From Vandiemenella viatica (taxonomy: Eukaryota; Arthropoda; Insecta; Orthoptera; Morabidae): DNA of 64,000 nt. How positions within the stretch are numbered: position 1 is the first letter of the stretch; each line of letters begins with the position of its first letter. A model generated the notes under the pieces. The model searched no databases. It was given only the letters and a program-made list of their open reading frames with translations, and was not told the origin of the DNA. Positions 35,526 through 45,307 of this stretch are shown one piece after another. The stretch spans positions 108,931,447 through 108,995,446 of the forward strand of contig CM061920.1 in NCBI GenBank assembly GCA_031002005.1. Direction: 5' to 3'. Position numbers and translations under genes: made by a program.

Positions 35526-36190
35526 CCTTCTTAATGGCCTGATCCTCTTGATGTGCAACAATATCTATCCAAGGCCTCAGATGCTATAACTTTGATGTCC
35601 GAGATCATTATCCTCATTTATCTGTCTGATAATATTAGCTGATCAAACATGCCCTTGTCCAATAAGAACAATTTTAAACTGATCTTGTAGTTCTTTCTTC
35701 TTATACCAGGAATCCCTGATGCTCCTACTGTTTCTTTTACAGAATTCCAGCAATATCTTTCCCTCATTATTTTGATTTCCCTAATACTCTGGTCTCATTA
35801 TTTCCTCAAATTCTTTTCTATTACTACACATATGTGAACTGAGGTTGCCTGCTTTTATCTGATTACCGACATTTAGTTAGTTTTATGGTTGCACTCAAAT
35901 TCTTTTGTTTCTTTCACCATACAGTCTACTTCAGATGTATAAACTTGGATATTCTCTCTGATTTTACACCTTACTTGAATTTTTGTCTTGATGATTCAGT
36001 CATTAATCCCTTTCACCTCTTTATCACAAATCCTATTCCTATCCTTTTTGCATTCTCATTTCCTATTCAATATATTTCAATGCCTTTACTCAGCTGCTCC
36101 TTGTATTCTCCTTTCCACCTCCTATCTGTTAACCCCAGAACATTCAAATTTCTCTTTTCCAGGGTCCACAATCTCATTTAATTTTGTTAT
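35526..36190 (-). mobile_element. LINE F endonuclease fragment
   Basis: The minus strand reads LNVLGLTDRRWKGEYKEQL and IGNENAKRIGIGFVIKR (36.0-36.15 kb), then EGKILLEFCKRNSRSIRD and SWYKKKELQDQ (about 35700), then MISDIKVIASEALD (about 35600). These match successive blocks of the RTE-like endonuclease (W-K-G, R-x-G-x-G-F, L-L-E-F-C, T-W-...-K, D-V-x-V). The G-D-F/W-N block was not clear. It could be the 5' part of the same old element as 32.2-32.7 kb, separated by the LTR element. Confidence 0.6.
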
Positions 36191-36660
36191 TATGTTCTGA
36201 TGTTTATTATACCAGTCTGCAAACCTTCACTTAGTTCTTTAATTTTGGCATGTTGGTTGTCCTTAAGTATAGCACTCTTTCAGAGGCTTATTTCCTGATT
36301 GTAAGTACCCATACCCATTGGATCCACAACTAACTTGCTTAGCCTTTTGTAGCTTCACCAGATCCATCAGCCATCACTTTTTTTAGGTTTTGTGTATGGC
36401 CTTCACAGTTCTCATAGCAGTCCCATAGATGGCTTTATGCCTCGTTGATATCTAGGTCATTAGAGGGTCCCATAGAACATTGCCATTGGTTTACTGAATA
36501 GTATCATATCCATCAAAATTGACTTCTATAACCTGAGGCCCAACAAAATTATAATCTGGCTTTGATAGGATGATAATCAAAAATGTTTGTTCCCTTTGTG
36601 ACCTGCACTACCACATGCGTAAAACTTTCTTCCCTTATTTATGTTCCCTTGTGCAATTGC
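36191..36660. other. No recognised feature
   Basis: Spacer between LINE F and LINE A copy 2; nothing identifiable. Confidence 0.35.
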
Positions 36661-37126
36661 AAATGCAGATCTTGGAAGTGTGGTAGCAAATGTGAAAGAC
36701 CTAGTTAAAGATTTTTCAGATGAGGATTGTGTTGTAATTGTTGGGGGACCAGGAAATAGCCTTGATAAAGACCTCAATTATTCAATTGAGGGAGACATTG
36801 CCCACATTTCCAGGAACACAAGTCAGACAAGTGTGAGATTTGTTGGTTTGCTTGAGCGTTACGATAAACCCTGGATGTGGCATAACATCAGGCGTACAAA
36901 TGCATCCTTGGAAAGGGTTCTCTGGCAGCCGGCTAATTCACACATTGGTTTGATTGATGTGGCCTGCATTGGTAGGGACAGTTATACTCGCCATGGATTC
37001 CATCTGAATTTCAGAGGTAAGAGGAAGCTTTCGCTTCTTATTGCTGATGAGGTCAGAGGATGCCAGGTGAGTGAAAGAGGTATTCCTGTGATAAATGGTG
37101 TTAAGTCACGGCCATTTTTAGGGTAA
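36661..37126 (+). pseudogene. LINE A copy 2 ORF1 remnant (SGNH-esterase-like domain)
   Basis: A 150-codon open frame reads LGSVVANVKDLVKDFSDED, VVIVGGPGNSLDKD (G-x-G-N block), SIEGDIAHISRNTSQ, LLERYDKPWMWHNIRRTNAS and YTRHGFHLNFRGKRKLSLLI (block V His), ending with a stop at 37126. The nucleophile block (G-D-S-H) lies in the truncated part. The similar minus-strand domain at 52956-53297 supports the family boundaries. Confidence 0.75.
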
Positions 37127-37269
37127 ATAAAATAGATTTATTAAGATGTCTAAAGGAAATTAATGTCTCTGATGATCATAATTTGTTGAAATTAAAAATT
37201 CCAACTGATATACCAGTATGTAATAATAAAATAAACAATTCAAAGTCATTGCGTTAAAGTGTTCAGACC

Positions 37270-38091
37270 AGTATTTTCCACCAAAATATAAGAGGAATAT
37301 TTAGTAAAACTGATGACATTACCTTAAGCCTAGAAGAGATTCAAAATTCCAGAAATTTTAATGTAGACGTTTTGTGTATATCTGACCACCATTTGTCTGA
37401 TACAGGAATATCTCAGCTGTCCATCCCAAATTATAAATTAAGCTCTCATTTCTGCAGATGTAAAATGGAGATAGGGGGAGTTGCCATTTTTGTTAAAAAT
37501 AATATTGAATGCAGTAGTGTAGTTGTAAGTAAGTATTGTATAGAACAACACTTTTAATGTTGTGTTACTAAACTAGAATATGATAAGGAAGAGCTGCTAG
37601 TGATAGCAATTTACAGGGCCCCCTCAGGTAATTTCAGACTGTTTTTATCTCATTTAGAGTCTTTGCTACTAAGTTTTACAAATAGCAAACAAATAGTATT
37701 ATGTGGAGATTTCAATGTTGACTTTCTGAATCACAGCAATGATAGATTAGATATGGAAGCCTTGATGTTGTCTTTTAACTTAACAGCACTTGTAAATTTT
37801 CCTACAAGAATACAAAATAATAGCAGGACTGCAATTGATAATTTTTTTATGGATATTTCTCAGTGCAGTAATTACAGCATACTTCCAGTAATAAATGGTA
37901 TCTCAGATCATGATGCCCAGCTATTATGTATCGAGTCCAGGAACACTGTTAAACAGATAAAGAAAAGCTGGGTTTATAGAAGAAATATTAGTGAAAATAA
38001 TATAAAACACTTCATAAATACCTTAAACAATGAAAACTGGTTAGAAGTATATAATGCGCAGGCGTTAATGCGAAATTTGATTCCTTTCTGA
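37270..38091 (+). pseudogene. LINE A copy 2 endonuclease domain
   Basis: Motifs are FCISDHHLSDTGISQLSIP-like (37370), MEIGGVAIFVKNNIECSSV, then after a stop at 37557 AIYRAPSGNFRLFLSHLESL, VLCGDFNVDFLNHSND (catalytic D-x-N, about 37700), LVNFPTRIQNNSRTAIDNF and GISDHDAQLLCI (S-D-H-D, about 37900). All main catalytic blocks of the AP-type endonuclease remain readable. The stop and an upstream frameshift inactivate it. Confidence 0.8.
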
Positions 38092-38165
38092 ATATATTTC
38101 TAACACTTTTTGAAGGTAGTTTCAAAAAAAGGAAAATTCTCAACACTCCAAACAATGAACTGGGC

Positions 38166-40042
38166 ATGGGATGGATAACAAAGGGTATTAGAATCTCTAG
38201 TAAAACAAAGAGGGACCTTTATTTAAAAATGAGAGAATCAGATAACTATGGGCTGAAAGTTCACTATAAACTTTATTCTAAAATACTAAGAAATGTAATA
38301 AGGAAGGCCAAGAACAGGTACATATTGGCGAAAATTGAAAATTCAGACAATAAAATGAGAACAATATGGAATATAATAAAGACTGAAACAGGAAAAACTG
38401 TAAATCACTCTAAAGACATAAAAATAGAACAAAATGGATATGTGTATAGCGAAGTAGGGGAAGTTTGTGAAATATTTAACAAACATTTTACATCAGTAGT
38501 AGATAAATTAGGCATAGAAAAGCAATCACCACATAGTGCTCTAAGGCTTCTTGTGACTGCTTTCCCAAATAGCTTTGTGGAGATGAAATTGCCACCAATA
38601 ACAGTCTCAGAAATAAATAAACTCATTAAACAATTAAAACCTAAAAATTCTTCCAGCTATGAAAATATTTCAAGTAAATTACTGAAAAGATGTTCAGACT
38701 GTATCGGTCATGTACTTGCTCACATTTGTAATGAATCCTTAATACAAGGTGTTTTTCCCGATAGACTAAAATATGCTGTTGTAAAACCATTATTTAAAAA
38801 AGGAGAAGTAACATGTGTAGACAACTATCGTCCCATTTCATTACTTTCAACATTCTCAAAGGTTTTTGAAAAAGTCATGTATAGTAGAGTAATAAAACAT
38901 GTTACACACTATAATATCCTCACTAATTCACAATTTGGGTTCAAAAATGGATCATCCATAGAAATGGCTATATATTCATTTTTAAATAACACATTTGAGG
39001 AACTGAATAATAAAATGAATCCTGTAGGAATATTTTGTGATCTTGCAAAAGCATTTGACTGTGTAAATCATTAATTACTTTTGAAAAAAATGGAATACTA
39101 TGGTATTTTTGGGACCGCAGGTAAATGGTTTAAATCATACATTGAAAGCCGAATGCAAAAAGTTTCAATTTTTTATTCTAAAATAAGTAAAGATGCTTCA
39201 TCAGACTGGGAGAAAATAAAACATGGAATTCCACAAGGCTCTGTCTTAGGTCCCCTCCTCTTTCTGTTATACATCAATGACCTTCCTGGAAATTTATCCG
39301 ACAAAGTTAAGAGTGTTTTATTTGCAGATGACACTAACCTGACTGTGCGTAAAACACCAAACAGTACTATAGAATTTAATGTAAATGAAGTACTTAGAGT
39401 AGTAGCAAATTGGTTTAAGGCAAATTCATTAAAATTAAATTTTGAAAAAAACACATTATATTAGGTTTAAAACAAAAAACTATGCACAGCCAGATATATG
39501 TATAAACTATAAAAACAACACAATCTTAGAAACAGAGAGTATAAAATTTCTTGGTATTATAATAGACCAGAAACTCTGTTGGCATGATCATATCACTACA
39601 CTACTGGCAAAGTTAAGTAGTGCCACCTTCGCAATACGAACACTTTCTCTAAGATCTAGAATTAATGAAACAGGTGTACTCCTCATATTTTCATTCAGTA
39701 ATGTCATATGGCATAATTTTTTGGGGAAACTCTTCACAAAGTAAAAAAGTTTTCATAGCACAGAAAAGAGCTATTAGGTTTCTGTGTAGGGTAAAACCAA
39801 GAACTTCTTGCAGACAACTCTTTAAGAAACTCAATATTCTTACAATGTATTCTCAGTATATATATTCTCTCATGAGCTTTGTCATAGAAAATTTTAACCT
39901 GTTTACAACTAATTCACAGGTACACAGTTTCAATACAAGAAACAGAAATAACTTGCATAAAACACAAACATCTCTGTCATTAGTACAAAGAGGAGTTAAT
40001 TATTCTGGGATACATCTGTTTTATAAAACAGCTTTCAGATAA
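38166..40042 (+). pseudogene. LINE A copy 2 reverse transcriptase and C-terminal region
   Basis: An open frame of 302 codons (38166-39074) includes KPLFKKGEVTCVDNYRPISL (38800), LTNSQFGFKNGSSIEMAIYS and FCDLAKAFDCVNH (motif A Asp). A TAA then replaces the Glu seen in copy 1. The frame resumes at 39081 with KHGIPQGSVLGPLLFLLYIN and VLFADDTNLTV, an intact F-A-D-D motif C. After a frameshift near 39450 come FLGIIIDQKLCWHDHITTLL and YGIIFWGNSSQSKKVFIAQK to 40042. The RT core is therefore almost complete except for the one stop. Confidence 0.85.
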
Positions 40043-40337
40043 TAAAGATGTATTTAAACAAAAACTTAGAGATTATCTTATTGGCAACTCCTTCTACTCC
40101 ATTCAAGAATTTGAAGAAAATAATTAATTGTACTCATTATGACGTTTGCAAAACTCAGTTGCAAAAATGTATGTTTATTATTATTTCTTGTATTTGTAAA
40201 ATATGTATATATATATATATTTACTATGATATGACTCATATTATGTGTATATGTATCAACAATGACATGTTTCACATCCCAGAGGTACTTCCTTAGCAGG
40301 GATCCATGGAACAAGATTGATAAATAAATAAATAAAT

Positions 40338-40506
40338 TTCCCAATCCAAAACTGGTAAATATGTCTCCATAAATAATTACCATTTTGTACTCTTATCTGT
40401 ACTTTAAATATGAATTTAGTTTCCCCCCCAAGATCCTCATTTTCATCATTTATCCTTCCACTTAATTTTTTGTTTCATATCACCCTAAAAATCTAATCCC
40501 AGTAAT
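40338..40506. other. Short spacer
   Basis: Unrecognised sequence between LINE A and the hAT MITE. Its last 8 bases (40499-40506, CCAGTAAT) are the left target duplication. Confidence 0.5.
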
Positions 40507-40735
40507 CAGTGGCAGATCCAGGATTTTGGTTTGGGGGTCTAGGATTTGGCTTGTTTGGTTTGGGGAGGGGGGGGCTTGACTCGGACAAGGAGAGAAATCC
40601 AGAATGCCGCCCTTATAAAAACAGTAGAGCAAAAAAAAAAAAAAAAGTCCCCAAAATCAGTGTTGTCGAGGATGACCTTGGTGCTTTTGGGGGGGGCTTC
40701 AACCCCCAAGCCCCCCCCCCCTGGATCCGCCACTG
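40507..40735. mobile_element. 229-bp hAT-type MITE with perfect 8-bp target duplication
   Basis: The termini are CAGTGGCAGATCCAGG on the left and CTGGATCCGCCACTG on the right, a near-perfect inverted repeat. They are flanked by identical CCAGTAAT at 40499-40506 and 40736-40743. An 8-bp duplication and CAGTGGCGGATCCAG-like ends are typical of hAT-derived MITEs. The interior has G and C homopolymers and an A-run, and no transposase. Confidence 0.9.
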
Positions 40736-40743
40736 CCAGTAAT

Positions 40744-41134
40744 TCATGACTATGATCTATGAACAACAGGGAAATGTAGTAATCTTTGCTAAGCACTATG
40801 AAAACCTCTCCACCAATTCCTCCACTACCTCTGTGGAACACTATAACAATTGCGATAAACTTCAGTGTCTAGCATTCCTTCCTTTAACCAAGACTCAGTT
40901 TCTATAACTATGTGTTGTAGTGCATCTCTATAAATTGCCAAACTCTATTAATTTGTTTATTATATTAGTATCAGACTGTTTCGTGATAGTATCTTGATTA
41001 CTTATCAATCATCTTTTATTAGTTCATCAGTTTTAACTATTTCTTTTGGTATTTGTAGGTATGTTCATTTGGGCCAACTAGGACCATTTTAGATCTTCAT
41101 TTTTAGTTTGAATTTGCTGTGGATATGTACACAT
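40744..41134. other. No recognised feature
   Basis: Unrecognised AT-rich sequence leading into the large inverted repeat. Confidence 0.35.
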
Positions 41135-41321
41135 CTGACTTGGGAACCATCAGACCTGTTCAGAACGGATTTTGATCCCCCGAGTATATGTTGAAGGGTA
41201 ATTACTCCATATGTCTGTGTTACAATTATTTCTTCAAAATGAGCCCTTGGTATCGAGAAATTAACGCGGAAACATGTGTGAATATATTTTAAATATTATA
41301 ATTTTAGTACATTATTTACAA

Positions 41322-41392
41322 TCTTCAGCGTGGTGTATGTGGTAAGCTGCCAACTTCTCATTTTGCGAACCCGGGTTCAAATCCCCATACTG
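41322..41392 (+). repeat. tRNA-like block in left arm
   Basis: An A-box-like TGGTGTATGTGGTAAGC is followed after 30-odd bases by a good B-box, GGTTCAAATCC, preceded by CCC and followed by CCC. In the anticodon position lies CTTCTCATTTTGCGAA. No 5' acceptor strand pairs with the 3' ATACTGCC, so it is not a working tRNA by eye. It could still act as a pol III promoter. Confidence 0.5.
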
Positions 41393-41861
41393 CCAAATAT
41401 TTTTATTTCTTTTTTTATATGCAGTAGTTATTGAGCATTGATTTTATTTCATTTAAAATTAATTTAAGAATTTTTATTATGCGAAATAACAGACATTATG
41501 TTAGTTTCAAACATTTACATGCTACCACCACTGAACGGAAATAAGTATAACTGTGGTAGGGGGTAAAAAACCCCGACCTTATGGCTGTAATATATTTACT
41601 TTACGATATTAATTGTAGAGATACAAGTATAGAAACGATGAACATGAAATATACCAGTTTCATTAAAAACCAAACACATAAACAATAAACAATGAAATAA
41701 TGATTTTCTAAAAAAAAGTTGGGACTGTATATTCTGTAATATTTTGTTTTAAAAGTTATTTCGCATAACAAAAATTCGTAAATGAAGTTTAAATGAAATA
41801 AAATCAATGCTCAATGACTACTGCATATAAAAAAAGAAATAAAAATATTTGGCAGTATGGG

Positions 41862-41932
41862 GATTTGAACCCGGGTTCGCAAAATGGGAACTTAGCACTT
41901 TACCGCATACACCACGCTGAAGCTTTTAAATT
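41862..41932 (-). repeat. tRNA-like block in right arm
   Basis: Mirror copy of the block in the left arm, read on the minus strand, with a B-box GGTTCAAATCC and an A-box TGGTGTATGCGGTAAAG. A few substitutions separate it from the left copy, for example GTTCCCATTTTGCGAAC in the anticodon region, so the arms have begun to diverge. The A- and B-boxes themselves are still matched in both. Confidence 0.5.
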
Positions 41933-42110
41933 GTGTACTAAAATTATAATATTTAAAATATATTCACATATGTTTCCGCGTTAATTTCTTGATACCAAGG
42001 GCTCATTTTGAAGAAATAATTGTAACACAGACATATGGAGTAATTACCCTTCAACATATACTCGGGGGATCGAAATCCGTTCTGAACAGGTCTGATGGTC
42101 TCCAAGTGAG

Positions 42111-42339
42111 TTAAAAACTATGGTTGTCAGCCCTATGTCGGGCCCACAATTTAATGTAGAATTTGAGCCACAGATTTGCTATTTCTCCAATTAGGTATTC
42201 AGTATCCCATTGGTCACCTATATTTATCTCTAACCAGAAGCCTCTAATCTAAAATTGCACAAGCCTAACCCAATCCCTCACATCAGTGGTTAACAACTAC
42301 AAATGATTATGATACTGATGAAGTTCTTTCTGCTAAAAG
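42111..42339. other. Intron or spacer before the NTAN1-like exon
   Basis: No feature beyond the polypyrimidine-containing acceptor region ('gaagttctttctgctaaaag') that ends at 42339. Confidence 0.4.
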
Positions 42340-42521
42340 GTTCTGGTGCAGTAGCTTTGGCTCACCTGGATGGCAGTGGACAGAGGAATGTGCTGCCACT
42401 ATGGTGCAAAGAATTCAGGAGGTGGGAATGGGATTTCCAGAAGGCCGATTTGAGCTGCAGTTGGTTGGCGGATTTTCTGACAGTCGCCGCTACTCTGAAG
42501 ATCTCTTCTACAATATCATGC
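42340..42521 (+). CDS. NTAN1: Internal exon of NTAN1-like N-terminal asparagine amidohydrolase, frameshifted
   Basis: NTAN1 deamidates N-terminal Asn to Asp in the Arg/N-degron pathway, in the cytosol and nucleus. The exon reads GSGAVALAHLDGSG and then, one frame over, TEECAATMVQRIQEVGMGF, EGRFELQLVGGFSDSRRYSE and DLFYNIM. The animal NTAN1 family has T-G-N-G-A...H-x-D-G followed by a conserved L-V-G-G-F-S-D, as here. The catalytic Cys would lie in the preceding exon. The borders are a good acceptor (pyrimidines, aaaag) and a strong donor, C|GTAAGT. One base is missing between the G-S-G and T-E-E segments, so the frame is broken: either a pseudogenising deletion, an allele, or a sequencing error. 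No other exon of the gene was found in the window. Confidence 0.75.
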
Positions 42522-42892
42522 GTAAGTACTTTGTTTATTAAAAGAATGGGATGAAGTGAGGTACCATTGTTTGCAGTTTCAAATCATCTTGTCTGGTTTT
42601 ATTTCTCTTGAGTTTATGTTTCTTCGATTTGAAACTTGTAAAATTCATGTCGTAGATCATTTTACTTCATACTTTATTTCAGAAAAGATTTTTCTACTGG
42701 AATGTTACTTAATAAAATTTAGTATTAAGTCCATATGTTCTTATGTCAAAACACTAGTTAGTTTAAATAATTTTAGAACATCTGTTTTTCTTTAAGAAAT
42801 GTATGTCATTGTTAATTCATTGATAATTGTTCTGTTTATATTAAATTTGATACATATTATATTGATAAAGCAATCTCTCATCGATTTATAAC
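42522..42892. other. Likely intron sequence
   Basis: AT-rich sequence following the NTAN1-like donor site. No independent feature is seen. Confidence 0.4.
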
Positions 42893-43655
42893 TTTACTAG
42901 CTGTTACCCACGACTTCGTTCGTGTTTGTAAAGAATTTGTATTGACAGCTACCGACATCTAACAACCATAGTGCACGACAGGAGATACGATTCTACTACC
43001 ATACACAAACACCAATGCTCTATGTTATGTAGTTTTGGCAGAAAAGTGACATTTGCGGAGGCACATGTCTTTCGTCGAAATACGAAAATATCCTTGACCG
43101 GCCACTTTCAACAACCATATCTCCCACACTACCACAGTTACTGAAATTCGGCCGATGTTGTGATCGAAAGGCGACTCTGTGTTACTACCACACACAAACG
43201 CCAGTGATCTGCGATAGATAGTTTTAGCTGAAAAGTGATACACCATGACACATGTGTCTTTGGCAGAAATATGAAATTGCCGCAGGTCGACCACTTTCAA
43301 CCCCCATATCTCCCACACCCCCATAGCTACCGACATCTAACAACCATAGTGCATGACAGGAGACACGATTCTACTACCACACACAAACACCAATGGTCTA
43401 TGCTATGTAGTTGTGGCAGGAAAGAGAAGTATAAGAAGACACAAATTTTTGATCGAAATATGAAAACGCCATGCATTGGCCAACTTTAATCATCATTTCT
43501 TCCACATCCCCACAGCTATCGTCATTCGGCCAACGTTGTGCACGACAGGAAACTCCATGTTACTTCCACACACAAAGACCGGTGATCTGTGTTTGGTAGT
43601 GGTGGTTGAAAAGTGAAATATATGAGAACACACGTCTATTTTTATATATATATAA
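42893..43655. repeat. Interspersed-repeat start with four ~190-bp tandem units
   Basis: The block opens with 'tactagctgttacccacgac' and 'ttcgttcgtg', a motif seen at the ends of widespread insect interspersed repeats. Four tandem units start at about 42950, 43137, 43325 and 43516, each with a 'cacgacaggag'-like box, an 'actaccacacacaaacacca'-like box and a 'ccactttcaacaaccatatc'-like box. Units 1 and 3 share 'taccgacatctaacaaccat', while units 2 and 4 share an 'attcggccgatgttg'-like version. This suggests a dimeric higher-order unit of about 375 bp. Confidence 0.75.
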
Positions 43656-45055
43656 GATTATGAAGCAGCAATCCTGGCAAATCCAGTGAGTTAAAAAATT
43701 CTGGTGGATAGTTGACGACATCATCAGTTGCGCAATCAACTGATTTGTATATCCTTAATTCACCGGAAATTTCATTTTGAATTTCGAAATTTATTTAATT
43801 AACGTCCGTGTTTTTGTCTCTGGAATGTAGTTCGGTCGTTCAACCAAAAAATTGACAGGAAATGTAATGCAGCCACTCAAAACGTTTACAGGGATTTTGT
43901 CATTACCAATGCCAATGAGTTGTTTTGAAACCATTTCTTCCGATTAATCATTTTGCAATTCCAAAGATAATCATAAAGCGCCTTTGTTTTGTTTTGATTG
44001 ACTGGCAGTAATATTATTTTCGTTGATGACACGCAAACCTTTTTTTTCCTTCGAACTTTATTTTGGGCAGGCATAGATTAATATCCATACAGTCTATACA
44101 ACTTGAAGGCATACCAGAGCTAATCCTAACACGCCTTTGTTTTGTTTTATTTTGATGGGGTGGTTTGTATGGGAAAAGAAAGGTGTTGATTTTACTATTT
44201 TCCTCGCAATTTTTACGTTTTTTCTCTCCATAAGAACCTTCCTTGTGGATTAACGAAAATATGAAGGAAAAAATAATTTGCCGAATTGGTCGAGCCGTTC
44301 TCGAGTTTTGCACTTAGCAACACATTTGGCGATTCATTTTTATTTATATAGAAGATTTTAAAAGTTAGAAAGTATTATTAATCGCAACCAATTCAATCAC
44401 CATGAATTCTACCCGAACATAGTTTAAAACGAATGGAACCCATCACCACAAGACTTACCAGAACATTGCATTCTTAAAATAATAGGATAAGTGTGGTTCG
44501 ATCGTCAGACGATAATGCATATCGCTTCTCAACTGAAATACCAGTAATCGATTTTGCTTTTTAGGTATTCTTAATATTGCATCCTTGTAAACTGATGCAT
44601 TCTATTTTCATAGTCGAAACTTTCGTGGTAGGCGGCATGGGTATAAATGTAAACACACTGAACAAATAAACAAACAAATGGTTTTCGAGAGAACGAAAAT
44701 TTAAAAGTAACCAAGAAAATGCCACGCACGGAGGAAATAATGATAACACGTACGTCAGTGATATTATTTTCGCTGATCACACGCAGGCATAGATTAATAT
44801 CCATAGAGCCTAATCAACTTGAAGTCATACCAAAGATAATCCTAACGCGCCTTTGTTTTGTTTTGATTGAGGGAAAAGAAAAGTGTTGTTTTTACTATTT
44901 TCCTTCCAGTTTTTGCGTTTTTTCTCTCCATAAGAACTTTCCTTGTGCCTTAACGAAAATATAAAAAGAAGAATTAACCGAATTGGTCCAGGCGTTGTTG
45001 AGTTATGCGCTTACCAACACATTTTGCGATTCATTTTTATATTATAGATTTCGGC
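43656..45055. repeat. Two direct copies of an interspersed repeat
   Basis: Segments around 43985-44353 and 44755-45047 share the ordered motifs 'aggcatagattaatatccat', 'cgcctttgttttgttttg', 'ttttctctccataagaac', 'ccgaattggtc' and 'gcgattcatttttat'. Both end near a short AT-rich 'tatatag'/'tatagat' tail. They look like the 3' part of one repeat family present twice in tandem orientation. Spans between them (43660-43980 and 44355-44750) hold no recognised gene. I cannot assign the superfamily. Confidence 0.6.
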
Positions 45056-45307
45056 CATTTTTTTAATTGAAATTCTTCTTGATGAAACCATTAGGAATAT
45101 CTTTAATCCATATATCGAGTACAGTAAAGCATTTCTACTAGCTATTCCCAGCAATAAAATACCTTTAAAGCCTGCCTTTGTGAAAAGAAATTTCAGTTAT
45201 TGTAGTTTTTAAAGTACAACAGTTTTAGCTGCATTTATTCTCACTATGAAAACTAATGACGACAATTTTAAAGTGTATTTATCATATTCAGAAAAATTTT
45301 GTTTGCA
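45056..45307. other. No recognised feature before gap
   Basis: Unrecognised AT-rich sequence leading into the gap. Confidence 0.4.

Larger units (their letters stand above)
36661..40337 (+). mobile_element. LINE A copy 2, CR1/Jockey group, 5'-truncated
   Basis: Similarity to LINE A copy 1 begins abruptly at 'gatcttggaagtgtggtagc' (36667), which corresponds to about 24671 of copy 1. The first part of ORF1, including the PHD finger, is therefore missing. The rest is collinear: SGNH end, endonuclease, RT, C-terminal region, and a 3' UTR with 'catcccagaggtacttcctt' and 'gattgataaataaataaata'. It is the better-preserved copy of the two and useful as a reference for family A. Confidence 0.85.
41135..42110. 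mobile_element. Large inverted-repeat element, two 356-bp arms
   Basis: Bases 41135-41490 reappear in reverse complement at 41755-42110 with very high identity over the whole length. Examples are 'cagacctgttcagaacggat' at the outer end and 'gcgaaataac' at the inner end. The 264-bp spacer (41491-41754) has no ORF. The arms contain an internal tRNA-like block, described separately. Equal arm length and sharp ends point to one foldback or long-TIR element rather than two independent insertions. No target duplication could be recognised. Confidence 0.85.

Noticed and set aside
40509..40841. Plus- and minus-strand frames with long Gly/Pro/Lys runs
   Set aside because: Made by the homopolymers of the 229-bp hAT MITE, not by a coding gene.
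41322..41932. Pair of real tRNA genes in inverted orientation
   Set aside because: The 3' acceptor sequence has no pairing 5' partner and the T-stem pairs only partly, so these are called tRNA-like blocks and not tRNA genes.
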